A stretch of DNA of 64,000 nucleotides, taken from positions 124,001-188,000 of the forward strand of contig UQBG01000001.1 in assembly GCA_900539185.1 (NCBI GenBank), written 5' to 3'. Source of the stretch: an uncultured Clostridium sp. GTDB taxonomy: Bacteria; Bacillota; Clostridia; Lachnospirales; Lachnospiraceae. Positions 25,051 to 34,336 of this stretch are shown in pieces. The notes under the pieces are model-generated. The model saw only the letters and a program-made list of their open reading frames with translations, ran no database searches and was not told where the DNA came from. The first letter of the stretch is position 1. Every line of letters begins with the position of its first letter. Both the position numbers and the translations under genes were made by a program.

Positions 25051-26337
25051 TTAGGCTATTTCGCCATTGTTTTTCAAATGCTTTTGCAGTAATGTCTTCT
25101 TCGCCACCGGTCGATCCGAATATGTGAGAACCGGCTCAGCCTTATTCTCTACCACATCCTTGGTAATTACACACTTGCATATATGATCATCGGAAGGAAT
25201 CTCATACATCAGATCCATAACTACATCTTCCATGATTGCCCGCAGACCTCTGGCTCCGGTATTTCTCTCCATCGCCTTCGCCGCTATTGCCTTCAGAGCT
25301 TCCGGCTCAAACTCCAGTTCTACGCCATCGAGTTCGAACAGCTTCTTATACTGCTTAACCAGGGAACTCTTTGGTTCTGAAAGAATACGGATCAGTGCTT
25401 CCTCATCCAACATATCCAGTGCAGCTGTTACCGGCACACGTCCGACAAACTCCGGAATCAATCCATACTTCACATAATCCTGCGGCAGGATCTGTTTAAA
25501 CAGTTCACCGATATTCTGTTCCTCTGTTTCCTTAATCTCAGCATTAAATCCTATCGACTTCTGTCCGATTCGATTTTCTATAATCTTATCCATACCATCA
25601 AAGGCACCGCCACAGATAAACAGAATGTTGGTCGTATCGATCTGAATCAATTCCTGATGCGGATGCTTCCGTCCGCCCTGTGGTGGAACGGATGCGATCG
25701 TGCCTTCAATAATCTTTAACAATGCCTGCTGAACGCCTTCACCGGATACATCTCTGGTAATGGATACATTCTCAGACTTCTTTGTTATCTTATCAATCTC
25801 GTCAATGTAGATAATGCCGTGCTCTGCACGCTCAATATTATAATCAGCTGCCTGAATCAGCTTTAGCAGAATATTTTCTACATCTTCACCTACATAACCG
25901 GCCTCTGTCAGCGCCGTTGCATCTGCAATCGCAAACGGAACATTTAACAGCTTCGCCAACGTCTGTGCCAGATACGTCTTACCGGAACCGGTTGGACCTA
26001 CCATGATAATATTACTCTTCTGCAGTTCTACCTCAAAGTCCTTCTCAGACAGAATCCGCTTATAGTGATTATATACTGCTACAGACAGAATCTTCTTTGC
26101 CTGCTCCTGTCCGATTACATAATCGTCCAGAAATGCTTTGATCTCCTTTGGACGTAACAGATTAATCTCTGTATTCTCTACCTCCTCCAGTTCCTCCTGA
26201 ATGATTTCGTAACAGACTTCGATACATTCATCACAAATATATGCTGCCGGACCTGCTATCAGTTTACGTACTCTGTCCTCCGGCTTATTACAGAAAGAAC
26301 ACTTTAATGGTTTTCTTTCATCATTTCGATTTGCCAT
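25051..26337 (-). CDS. clpX: ATP-dependent Clp protease ATP-binding subunit ClpX
   Basis: 428 residues. The N-terminal C4 zinc-binding domain (CSFC at 13-16 and CDEC at about 35-38) dimerises and selects substrates. The AAA+ core has Walker A GPTGSGKT near residue 117 and Walker B IIYIDEIDKI. The ClpP-contacting loop IGFNAE is visible near residue 265 (IGF type). ClpX unfolds proteins into ClpP. It lies 29 bases after clpP and ends at a hairpin that may limit read-through to lon. Confidence 0.97.
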   Translation of the reverse strand: MANRNDERKPLKCSFCNKPEDRVRKLIAGPAAYICDECIEVCYEIIQEELEEVENTEINLLRPKEIKAFLDDYVIGQEQAKKILSVAVYNHYKRILSEKDFEVELQKSNIIMVGPTGSGKTYLAQTLAKLLNVPFAIADATALTEAGYVGEDVENILLKLIQAADYNIERAEHGIIYIDEIDKITKKSENVSITRDVSGEGVQQALLKIIEGTIASVPPQGGRKHPHQELIQIDTTNILFICGGAFDGMDKIIENRIGQKSIGFNAEIKETEEQNIGELFKQILPQDYVKYGLIPEFVGRVPVTAALDMLDEEALIRILSEPKSSLVKQYKKLFELDGVELEFEPEALKAIAAKAMERNTGARGLRAIMEDVVMDLMYEIPSDDHICKCVITKDVVENKAEPVLTYSDRPVAKKTLLQKHLKNNGEIA

Positions 26338-26366
26338 TTAGCCACCTCGATTACTATTATTCGACT

Positions 26367-26957
26367 CTATTCCCGGTTCGTGATCACCATATCGATCAGA
26401 CCATAATCCTTTGCTTCCTGTGCACTCAGCCAGTTATCACGATCGGTATCTTTCTCCAGCACTTCTACCGGCTTTCCGGTTTCTCTGGCCAGAATCTCAT
26501 TAATCTTTCTCTTCGTCTTCAGTATATGCTGCGTGGTGATCTCCATATCACTTGCCTGACTTCCGCTCGGCATGCCACCCATTGGCTGATGAATCATAAT
26601 CTCTGCATTTGGCAGTGCCATACGCTTACCCGGTGTGCCACCTGCCAGCAGAAATGCACCCATACTGGCGGCCATACCACAACAGATGGTAGATACATCA
26701 CACTTAATATACTGCATTGTATCATAGATTCCAAATCCTGCTGATACAGAACCGCCCGGACTGTTGATATACAGATTAATATCCTTTGACGGATCCTCTG
26801 ACTCCAGGAACAATAACTGTGCAATTACCAGACTTGCGGTTGTATCATTTACTTCCTCGCCTAAGAATATGATACGATCCTTTAATAAGCGCGAATAAAT
26901 GTCATATGACCGCTCACCTCTACTGGTCTGTTCAATGACGTAAGGTACTAAACTCAT
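26367..26957 (-). CDS. clpP: ATP-dependent Clp protease proteolytic subunit ClpP
   Basis: 196-residue serine protease, the tetradecameric barrel partner of ClpX. The catalytic residues are Ser98 (GMAASMGA), His123 (MIHQPMGG) and an aspartate in EKDTDRDNW near residue 172. Length and N terminus (LVPYVIEQTSRGER) are typical; it has a short propeptide at most. An AGGAGG site leads it, 27 bases after tig. Confidence 0.97.
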   Translation of the reverse strand: MSLVPYVIEQTSRGERSYDIYSRLLKDRIIFLGEEVNDTTASLVIAQLLFLESEDPSKDINLYINSPGGSVSAGFGIYDTMQYIKCDVSTICCGMAASMGAFLLAGGTPGKRMALPNAEIMIHQPMGGMPSGSQASDMEITTQHILKTKRKINEILARETGKPVEVLEKDTDRDNWLSAQEAKDYGLIDMVITNRE

Positions 26958-26984
26958 AAACTTACCTCCTTATAAAGGTCTATC

Positions 26985-28271
26985 TTAAACCTCTTTTGCT
27001 GCCTCTACAACCAGGTCTACTGCCTTCTGTACCGCAATATCCTTCTTAATAGAATCAGACTCATGCTCACCTACGATTTCCTTCAGCTTCTCTAATTCCA
27101 TCTGATACATAGAAGCCATGTTCTCCAGTTCCTTATTGATATCCTCTTCCGTTACCTCGATTGCTTCCTTATCTGCGATTGCTTCCAGAACCAGACGAGA
27201 CTGAATACGCTTTAATGCTTCCGGCTTGCACTGCTCCTTGAATGCAGCCATATCCATACCTGTAAACTGCAGATACTGCTCTAACTTCAGACCCTGATAG
27301 CTCAGTCTCTGTGCAAACTCATCTACCATCTGATCCTGTGTCATCTCGATCATAGCATCCGGAATCTCCATTGTTGCAGTCTCGATAATCTTATCAACAA
27401 CCTTAGATTCCTTTTCTCTCTTTGCCTCTGCTTCCTTCTTTGTCTGCAGATTCTTCTTAATATCTTCCTTATACTCATCCATTGTATCAAACTCAGATGC
27501 TTCGCTTGCGAACTCATCGTTCAGTTCCGGAAGCTCTGTTGCACGGATAGCCTTTACATTTACCTTAAATACTGCAGGCTTACCAGCCAGCTCCTCTGCC
27601 TGATAATCTTCAGGGAATGTCACATTTACTTCTACCTCATCGCCGATATTCTTGCCAACCAACTGATCTTCAAAGGTATCAATAAAGGAATGAGAACCCA
27701 GCTTCAATGGATAATCGCTACCCTTTCCGCCTGCAAATGCTTCTCCGTCGATAAACCCTTCGAAATCAATCGTTACTTCATCATCCAGCTCTGCTGCACG
27801 ATCTGTAACATCAATGGTTCTGGAGTTCTGCTGCTGGATACGCTTTAATTCTGCTTCCATATCCTCATCTGTTACTTCTACAGCTACCTTCTCTACCTCA
27901 ACGCCCTTATAATCGCCCAGTGTTACCTCCGGCTTTAATGCTACCTCTGCTGTAAAGATAAATGGCTTGCCCTTTTCCATCTGTACAACATCAACGGTTG
28001 GTCTGGATACGATCTCCAGCTTTGACTCAGCAGCTTCGCGCGGATATGCATCCTGAATACAGGTATTTGCAGCATCTTCATAAAACATCTGAGGACCATA
28101 CAGCTTCTCTAAAAATGCCATAGGTACCTTACCCTTCCGGAAGCCCGGTACAGATATCTTATTCTTCTGTTTATTGTAAGAGCTGACCATCGCCTTTTCA
28201 AATTCTTCAGCGGCTACCTCTATCGTCAGCTTTGCCATATTCTTTTCCATTTTTTCTACTGTGTAACTCAT
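26985..28271 (-). CDS. tig: Trigger factor, ribosome-associated chaperone and prolyl isomerase
   Basis: 428 residues in the three-domain layout. The N-terminal ribosome-binding domain has the signature GFRKGKVP near residue 44. The FKBP-like isomerase domain lies at about 155-245 (DEVTIDFEGFIDGEAFAGGKG), and the helical C-terminal chaperone domain follows. It is the first gene of tig-clpP-clpX(-lon-engB), the usual clostridial order. A strong extended -10 promoter lies at 28348-28377. Confidence 0.96.
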   Translation of the reverse strand: MSYTVEKMEKNMAKLTIEVAAEEFEKAMVSSYNKQKNKISVPGFRKGKVPMAFLEKLYGPQMFYEDAANTCIQDAYPREAAESKLEIVSRPTVDVVQMEKGKPFIFTAEVALKPEVTLGDYKGVEVEKVAVEVTDEDMEAELKRIQQQNSRTIDVTDRAAELDDEVTIDFEGFIDGEAFAGGKGSDYPLKLGSHSFIDTFEDQLVGKNIGDEVEVNVTFPEDYQAEELAGKPAVFKVNVKAIRATELPELNDEFASEASEFDTMDEYKEDIKKNLQTKKEAEAKREKESKVVDKIIETATMEIPDAMIEMTQDQMVDEFAQRLSYQGLKLEQYLQFTGMDMAAFKEQCKPEALKRIQSRLVLEAIADKEAIEVTEEDINKELENMASMYQMELEKLKEIVGEHESDSIKKDIAVQKAVDLVVEAAKEV

Positions 28272-28347
28272 TTTAATAAGTCCTCCTTATGATCGATACA
28301 TCTACTTTTCGATTAGTATTTTAGGAACCAAGCCCATTAATCACTAA

Positions 28348-28377
28348 ATTATAGCACAGATGAGAGCAGGATGTCTA
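28348..28377 (-). promoter_or_regulatory. Promoter of the tig-clpP-clpX operon
   Basis: -35 TAGACA (28372-28377), 18-base spacer, and -10 TATAAT (28348-28353) with extended TGC. It lies just downstream of the spore-protein gene terminator. Confidence 0.75.
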
Positions 28378-28401
28378 TAAAATTATTAAAAAAACAAGAA
28401 G

Positions 28402-28433
28402 AAAACCCCGAAGATGCTTCTCTTCGGGGTTTT
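28402..28433 (-). terminator. Terminator of the spore-protein gene
   Basis: The arms AAAACCCCGAAGA and TCTTCGGGGTTTT form a perfect 13-bp stem with a 6-base loop, and a T-rich tract follows on the minus strand. It starts 31 bases after the stop of the small gene. Confidence 0.93.
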
Positions 28434-28463
28434 GTATTTCTGATGTGTTCAGAATCGCCGATC

Positions 28464-28649
28464 TTACTTACCAGACATAGCCTTCATCTGAGCTTCTACC
28501 AACTTCTTAGTCATCTGTCCACCTACAGAACCATTCTGTCTGGATGTCAGATCACCGTTATAACCCTGCTTTAAGTTTACTCCCACTTCAGATGCACACT
28601 CCATCTTGAAACGGTTCATTGCTTCACTCTTAGAATACTCGTTAGACAT
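28464..28649 (-). CDS. Small acid-soluble spore protein, alpha/beta type
   Basis: 61 residues that match the alpha/beta SASP family, which coats and protects spore DNA. Family features are the MNRFKMECASEVGV helix and NGSVGGQMTKKLVEAQ, where GG.xTK is the diagnostic part. The degradation site for the Gpr protease would be around ECASEVGV. I chose the ATG at 28649 because GGAGG lies 8 bases upstream; an upstream ATG at 28664 is inside that RBS context. It stands alone with its own terminator, as SASP genes usually do. It implies that the organism, or its recent ancestor, can sporulate. Confidence 0.9.
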   Translation of the reverse strand: MSNEYSKSEAMNRFKMECASEVGVNLKQGYNGDLTSRQNGSVGGQMTKKLVEAQMKAMSGK

Positions 28650-28746
28650 AATCGTTACCTCCATTTTGAATACTGAATGACTGTTTTAAGACTTCCTTCA
28701 GAGGAAGAATCTTATCTGCTTCTTTCTCTGCTTGATGTCTTACTTA

Positions 28747-28777
28747 TAGTATCCTCAGGATTCGGTAAAGTATTATG
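28747..28777 (-). promoter_or_regulatory. Possible forespore (sigma-G/F-like) promoter of the spore-protein gene
   Basis: GATACTA (28747-28753), one base off the sigma-G -10 CATACTA, lies 19 bases from a CATAA element (28773-28777) that loosely fits the -35. No sigma-A promoter is evident nearby. Confidence 0.3.
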
Positions 28778-28810
28778 GTAAGTTATGGTGCTTTTTATCG
28801 TTTGTTTTTA

Positions 28811-31800
28811 TTATCGTTTTTTATTTTTCAGTAACAAAACTCCGGCTCCGGCTGTCAGAAGCATGCCCAGTGTTACCCACAGGATCGGTGTTGTATCTCC
28901 GGTTGAAGGTGAACCGCCATTCTTTCCGGATGTAACCACTCCTCCATTTGTACGTTTACTGATATCTACGGTTGCACTGCCGTTTCCCGTTCCGGCTGTC
29001 GTTGCATCGGAAGTAGATCCATGACTGCCACCACCGGAAGTTGACGTTGCAGCCGTTGTATCATCGGATCCCTGTGTTCCGTCCGAATATACCAGTGCAT
29101 ACGTAGAGAACAGAGATGACTCAATGGTATATGTATATGGATTTGCATCCAGATCTGCCAGTCGTTCAACACTTCCATCATGTACTCTTATGACACAAAG
29201 CTCTTTCTTAGAAGCTAACTCTTCTGTTAACGGAATTACGATCCGTACCGTCTTACCGCCATTGATTGCTGTGATCTGCGTTTCGGAAATCACACCATAG
29301 GCACCTGTGGATCGCTTCCACAAAGACAGATCCAGATACATCGCTACGGCTTCTCCGCGCTTCATATTATTCCGGATTCCTGCCAGATCATCCCCCGGCA
29401 CCTGATCTTCACTCAGTCCGGCTACCTTCAGGCAAAACTCTACGGTTCCTCCTGCATGAATCAGTGCATTGTCTGCATCGCTTCCAAAGTTCGTTGTATC
29501 TTCAAATATACCATCCAGTCCGCTGATGATTAATTTTGGTGTCTCAGCATCCTTATACTCCACATCAGTCATCTGTCCATTTCTTAAAACCAACTGAATG
29601 GATGTGGACGGTTCAATGACGGCTCCCTTTGCAATCACAACTGCCTGACTGGTACTTCTGTTTCCATTGACCGCTTTGATCGTATAGGTGCCATCCGGAA
29701 CATCTGTAAAGTAGAAGGTTCCATGATTGTTTGCACTGTAAGTCTGTATAATCGAGGTGCCTTCATATAAAATAACGGAAATCTTTGCAGTATCCTCTGC
29801 TCCCATTGTTTCATCCGCTACAGTACCGGCAATATTCGTACCCGTCACATCTGCCTGCTCCGTCTTAAACTCACCGGTATGCGTGCAGCTTTCACCGCTC
29901 TTAGCATATGCTGTAATCTGGAACTTATACCGGTTATCTTTTTGAAGTCCTGTACATTTTGAAGTGAAGCCATAGCTTCCATCTTCATTTTCTACCAGTG
30001 CAACATCCGTTACCTCCTGAAGTTCCTGTCCGCTGACACCATAGTATACTGCCACATGATCCAGCTCATAGGTTCCTTCTGTTACCAGACCCGCGATCGT
30101 CATGCCCTTATCTGCATCTCCGGTCACCCCGGTCACTCGAATACTCATTGGTTCAAATGCATCGATCTCACTAACATTTCCGGCCCGGTCAATTGCACGA
30201 ACCACATAGGTTCCCTTCATGGTTGCCATAAAGCTTCCGGTATAGGTTCCGTCTCCGGCCTCTTTCAAGGTTAATGCCTGTGCATTCTCTTCCTTGTTAT
30301 CATATATCGCCAATGCATTTGCCAGACCACTTACCGTATCCTCTATCTTGAAGCTTACACGACTACTGGTTCCGCTTCCGCTGATTACAACATCCGTAAT
30401 CACCGGCTTTGTTCCATCATAACGGATCTGATACAGTCCATCCTCTTCAGATGCATATTCATTGCGCACGCCTGACTCTGTTTCAGCCCATACCCGCAGA
30501 TTCCATACGCCTTCATCAGGCAGCCGGAAGGTGCTTACCGCCCGATTGTTCTCATAGGTCGGTTCGCTGGTACCAGCCTGCCACATATGATAGTATGCCG
30601 TAATCTTTGTTCCGTCCGGTGTAGTTTCCGGCTCCTGAATCTCGATCGTTGGATTCTGTGCATACCAGTAAGTCTCCGGCTGGTCTACATCCTCCGGCAT
30701 CTCCGGTGATACGGATACAACCGGATTCTCCGGTACTTCTGCCGATACCTTTGTAAGGCTGACCACCAGCGTCGCCGCATTTCCCGCACGATCCAGTACT
30801 TTTATCGTATAATCACCCTTTACAGACGTTGTAAATGTATAAGCGTCCTTTTCACCCTTTGCCATCACATATGGATAAGCATTTCCATCTGCATCGCGCA
30901 GAGACAGCATATCAATACCACTCTCGCTGTCTTCCGCCTTAAAGGTAATCGTCTTCTCGGTCGCCCACTCCTCGTCATAGTTCTCCGGTGTTACTGTGAT
31001 AACCGGTGCCGTACCATCCACCACAAAATCTATCGTCTGTACTTCACTCTCATTCTCAGCATTATCATATGCGATTGCCGTAACGGTGTACGCACCGCTT
31101 TCATTAAAGGTCTTCGTAAAGGTTTCGGTTTCTACGCGGTTCGCTGTACTCGTTACATCCTGACGCTCCTTCTCTGTCAGTGTCTCGCCATCCTTCGTAA
31201 CGGTCCACAGTATATATGCCACACCGGCATCTGAATCGGTTGCCGTTGCAGAAACCGTCACATTTCTATAGTAATATCCCTCTCCGGAATATACGAGTCC
31301 ATCCTCTGCATCTTTTGCTTCCAGTGTCAGTTCCGGTGCAGTATCCTCTACTACCCAGATCTTTGATCCGTTTGTACCATCACTTTCTACATAAACTAAT
31401 ACTCTACTGCTTGTATTCCCAGCCTTGTCCTTCATCACAAATGCAATCTCACCATCAAATCCCATTGGAATTTTAAAGGTTGCGGTTGTTCGATCCGATG
31501 ACAACGTAGCCGCCTGCGCAGTTGCTTCATCGGATATATCTCCACCCAGATAATAGATAAGAGAATCGACTCCACTCACCTTCTCAACAGTCTGTGAGGT
31601 TACATCCGCTACCGGTACCGTCACCTGCAGTTCTTCCTTGAAGAAATTACCAAAACTCAAGAAATGACCGATCTTCTGTAGCGGTGTATTCTTAACAGAG
31701 GCGATCGTAATATCTCCATTTACGATCGGTGCGGTCACATCCACCTTGATATCTAACTTCTTTACTCCGGTTACTGCTCCGGTACTGCTGTCTGCCAACT

Positions 31801-34009
31801 GTACATACATATCACCGGATGCCAGTTCTTCACTGATTTGAAAACCACTCTGGAAGCTCGCTGCATCATAGGTTCCCTTTGCATCGGATACGGAGGTCAC
31901 AACACATACGCTGTCATATCCTGTTTTCGATGCAGATACCGTCGGTAACATTCCGTAGTACCAGCCGTCTGCAGACTGATTCCCTTTAATAATATAATCA
32001 TTATTATCAACACTATCCTGCTTTACCTTCAGTTGCCCGATATTCGTCACCTGAAGGACGAAGTTCGTTAACTGTACATTCCGGATATCCAGATTGATAT
32101 CATAGGTTCCCGGCTTATAGCCCTCTGACACATAGGAACACTGGAAACAGCTTGGTGCGATTCCCTTTACGATTGTAGCAGCATCCGCTTCCGGATCAGC
32201 TACCTTCTTTGCCAGATCAGCAGTATCTACCTCTACTACAAATGCCGGTGTCTGTCCAGATAGGATATAGTCTTTTCCCTCTGCATACACAGGCGCGGTA
32301 CTCACATACGCCTGACGTTTCTCAATTGATCCGCCTGAGACGGTCGCAGTTGGACTAACGGTAAAATATTTCGCATTGTCTCCACTCAGATAGATATTGC
32401 TTATCGTAATCGTTTTATTCTCACCTGCATTCGGATCACTGAAGTCTCCTGTCTGTGTTGCATTATTTACGATCACGCCCTGAATCGCTGTATTCTCCAG
32501 AATCTCACCACCGGCATATTCCGCCTGATACCGGAAGGATCCAAGTGGTATACTTGTGGTGCCATCATATGGCTTTGCGGTATTCTGTGCACCGGTGACC
32601 GTAATCGTCTTTTTATTTAAGGTTACACTGATCTTCGCCGTAAACACACCTGCTTCAGGATGATTATTATCCACAATATTAAATGTTAATGTTATCTCTC
32701 CATCCGATACCGTTTTCACTCTTGTTCCCTGTGTATCGAACTGTATCACATTGGTTCCGGTGGTAACTGTAACACCGGTCAAATCTGTCATGTCAGATGC
32801 TGTAGTAACCTCTCCATCGGTCGTTGTTCCGCTAATTCCGATCAGGTCTGCCGTAAAGTTTTCGCCGCTTTCATCGACACTGTCCCGATAGATATGAATG
32901 GTACTATGTACTGCATCTCCGTACTCGGCTACGATTGAGGAGGCATCAACGCTTGCGATCTTATACTCCCACTTTGCATACAGCGTCACCGTTGCACCAT
33001 TTACATCCGTTAAAGCATCTGCTATCGTAGCACCGTTCCGGTAGACCACATCTCCATTTGCCTCTGTCGCCCATCCGACAAAGGAATAGCCATCCTTAGT
33101 ATAGGTACAGATCGGAAGCGTAACCGCTGTTCCATAAGTGGCACTGTAGCTCATCGGTACATCTGCCGGATCTCCTCCATTCACATCAAATGCTATTGTA
33201 TATTGATTCGGGATCCAGTCCGGTGTCACCGTTATATCTTCGTTTCCAAAGGAATAGGTTCCGCCAACTGTTATCCGTTCTCCGGTTCCCTGTACCTTCC
33301 AGTTTGTAAACGTATAGCCCTTGCAGGAGTATCCGATCTCGCCGGCCGTCTTTAAGGTCACCTGAGTGGTGCCATCCTTAACAACCGCAACCGTCTCTGT
33401 CTTTTCCTCTCCTACCACAGTATCACCGGAAGAAACTGAACCCGGTGTATAGGTAATGGTATAAGACTCCCGTTCACAAACACCTACCAGCCGCAGGCTG
33501 AGACTGGTTCCGAAATCCTCCTTCGTAACAGAGCTTAACACCGCACTGTCATCGGTACCTGCTATCTTCCAGCCCATCCACTTATAGTTTGCCGGGATTC
33601 CCGTCGGCTGAGCCGTCAGAACTTCACCAAACTGAGCTTCCGTATAGCTTCGACTGGCCGGTGCCGTTCCATATGCCGATTCATAGATAACGGAATAGTT
33701 GACTACCGGTGTACTTTCGTCCGGATCTGTCTGTGGATCTGCGACGATCTGAGTATCCGATACCGGATTTCCACCTTCCGGCTGATCACTGCCATCCGCC
33801 GCCCGGCTGATCAGATACCAGCTCTGGCTGATAATCAAAACCAGACAAACCATAACGATGGCAGCCCGCTTCGGCCGCTCCATACATTTTTCTATAAGAA
33901 GAAAAAAGAAGCTGATCAATGACACCAACGCCAACATCGGATACTTTAACCATCGATGCTTCTTCCCGGTTTGAACTAACTTCTGAATTATGTATTCTTT
34001 TGCTTTCAT
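28811..34009 (-). CDS. Giant multidomain surface protein with sortase-type anchor
   Basis: 1732 residues. Two hydrophobic segments at about 24-40 and 49-68 form an unusual double leader that ends SRA-ADG, a possible signal peptidase site. The rest should be outside the cell. In order: InlB/Listeria-Bacteroides-type repeats (about 180-350, one ending LYAKWEYK), an MBG/YDG domain (near 470-570, AKPYDGTTS), several bacterial Ig-like blocks (about 780-1250, DGTAPVITVTPE and DGTKPVITDVVI), a fibronectin-like part, and a carboxypeptidase-regulatory-like beta domain (DVPDGTYTIKAV). A Gly/Ser/Thr-rich stalk follows, then SPSTGD, a membrane helix and KNKKR. SPSTG is a variant LPxTG motif. It is probably an adhesin or scaffold; the ligand is unknown. 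No sortase gene is adjacent. Confidence 0.82.
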   Translation of the reverse strand: MKAKEYIIQKLVQTGKKHRWLKYPMLALVSLISFFFLLIEKCMERPKRAAIVMVCLVLIISQSWYLISRAADGSDQPEGGNPVSDTQIVADPQTDPDESTPVVNYSVIYESAYGTAPASRSYTEAQFGEVLTAQPTGIPANYKWMGWKIAGTDDSAVLSSVTKEDFGTSLSLRLVGVCERESYTITYTPGSVSSGDTVVGEEKTETVAVVKDGTTQVTLKTAGEIGYSCKGYTFTNWKVQGTGERITVGGTYSFGNEDITVTPDWIPNQYTIAFDVNGGDPADVPMSYSATYGTAVTLPICTYTKDGYSFVGWATEANGDVVYRNGATIADALTDVNGATVTLYAKWEYKIASVDASSIVAEYGDAVHSTIHIYRDSVDESGENFTADLIGISGTTTDGEVTTASDMTDLTGVTVTTGTNVIQFDTQGTRVKTVSDGEITLTFNIVDNNHPEAGVFTAKISVTLNKKTITVTGAQNTAKPYDGTTSIPLGSFRYQAEYAGGEILENTAIQGVIVNNATQTGDFSDPNAGENKTITISNIYLSGDNAKYFTVSPTATVSGGSIEKRQAYVSTAPVYAEGKDYILSGQTPAFVVEVDTADLAKKVADPEADAATIVKGIAPSCFQCSYVSEGYKPGTYDINLDIRNVQLTNFVLQVTNIGQLKVKQDSVDNNDYIIKGNQSADGWYYGMLPTVSASKTGYDSVCVVTSVSDAKGTYDAASFQSGFQISEELASGDMYVQLADSSTGAVTGVKKLDIKVDVTAPIVNGDITIASVKNTPLQKIGHFLSFGNFFKEELQVTVPVADVTSQTVEKVSGVDSLIYYLGGDISDEATAQAATLSSDRTTATFKIPMGFDGEIAFVMKDKAGNTSSRVLVYVESDGTNGSKIWVVEDTAPELTLEAKDAEDGLVYSGEGYYYRNVTVSATATDSDAGVAYILWTVTKDGETLTEKERQDVTSTANRVETETFTKTFNESGAYTVTAIAYDNAENESEVQTIDFVVDGTAPVITVTPENYDEEWATEKTITFKAEDSESGIDMLSLRDADGNAYPYVMAKGEKDAYTFTTSVKGDYTIKVLDRAGNAATLVVSLTKVSAEVPENPVVSVSPEMPEDVDQPETYWYAQNPTIEIQEPETTPDGTKITAYYHMWQAGTSEPTYENNRAVSTFRLPDEGVWNLRVWAETESGVRNEYASEEDGLYQIRYDGTKPVITDVVISGSGTSSRVSFKIEDTVSGLANALAIYDNKEENAQALTLKEAGDGTYTGSFMATMKGTYVVRAIDRAGNVSEIDAFEPMSIRVTGVTGDADKGMTIAGLVTEGTYELDHVAVYYGVSGQELQEVTDVALVENEDGSYGFTSKCTGLQKDNRYKFQITAYAKSGESCTHTGEFKTEQADVTGTNIAGTVADETMGAEDTAKISVILYEGTSIIQTYSANNHGTFYFTDVPDGTYTIKAVNGNRSTSQAVVIAKGAVIEPSTSIQLVLRNGQMTDVEYKDAETPKLIISGLDGIFEDTTNFGSDADNALIHAGGTVEFCLKVAGLSEDQVPGDDLAGIRNNMKRGEAVAMYLDLSLWKRSTGAYGVISETQITAINGGKTVRIVIPLTEELASKKELCVIRVHDGSVERLADLDANPYTYTIESSLFSTYALVYSDGTQGSDDTTAATSTSGGGSHGSTSDATTAGTGNGSATVDISKRTNGGVVTSGKNGGSPSTGDTTPILWVTLGMLLTAGAGVLLLKNKKR

Positions 34010-34080
34010 ACCCTCACCTCATTCTTATTTCATTCACTATATTTATTATAAAACCTATATCTTCTGCACATGATAGAATT

Positions 34081-34108
34081 AATATACCATATCTTGTGTT
34101 CAAAACAA
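34081..34108 (-). promoter_or_regulatory. Candidate promoter of the surface protein gene
   Basis: -10 TATATT (34081-34086) with extended TGG, 16-base spacer, -35 TTGTTT (34103-34108). It lies about 70 bases upstream of the ATG. Confidence 0.45.
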
Positions 34109-34232
34109 ATACTTTTTCTGACTTTTTCTCACTTTGAGAGTGCCCTATCCCATACATTCTTCCTAAGACATAAAAATTCTATTTCTTATATCGGCAAACT
34201 CCATATAATTCCTTAGAGATAGAAGTAAATTC

Positions 34233-34262
34233 TTGACCGCTTATAGGAAATGGTGATAAGAT
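34233..34262 (+). promoter_or_regulatory. Promoter of ptb-buk
   Basis: -35 TTGACC (34233-34238), 18-base spacer, and -10 TAAGAT (34257-34262) with extended TGA. Confidence 0.7.
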
Positions 34263-34277
34263 AGTAAAGATGTATGT

Positions 34278-34298
34278 CGCATTTTCATAGAAAATGTG
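34278..34298 (+). promoter_or_regulatory. Short hairpin in the ptb leader
   Basis: CGCATTTTC-ATA-GAAAATGTG, 9 bp with one G-T pair, lies in the 5' UTR about 40 bases before the start codon. No T-run follows. It could be a stabilising hairpin or a protein site. Confidence 0.35.
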
Positions 34299-34336
34299 AT
34301 TCGGAGATTATATTAAAATATGTAGAGGTGTGAAAG

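Larger units (their letters stand above)
34010..34336. other. Divergent intergenic region between the surface protein gene and ptb
   Basis: 327 bases without a gene, strongly AT-rich. It holds one promoter for each direction and a short hairpin in the ptb leader. The middle (about 34110-34230) shows nothing I can assign beyond T-rich tracts. Confidence 0.7.
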
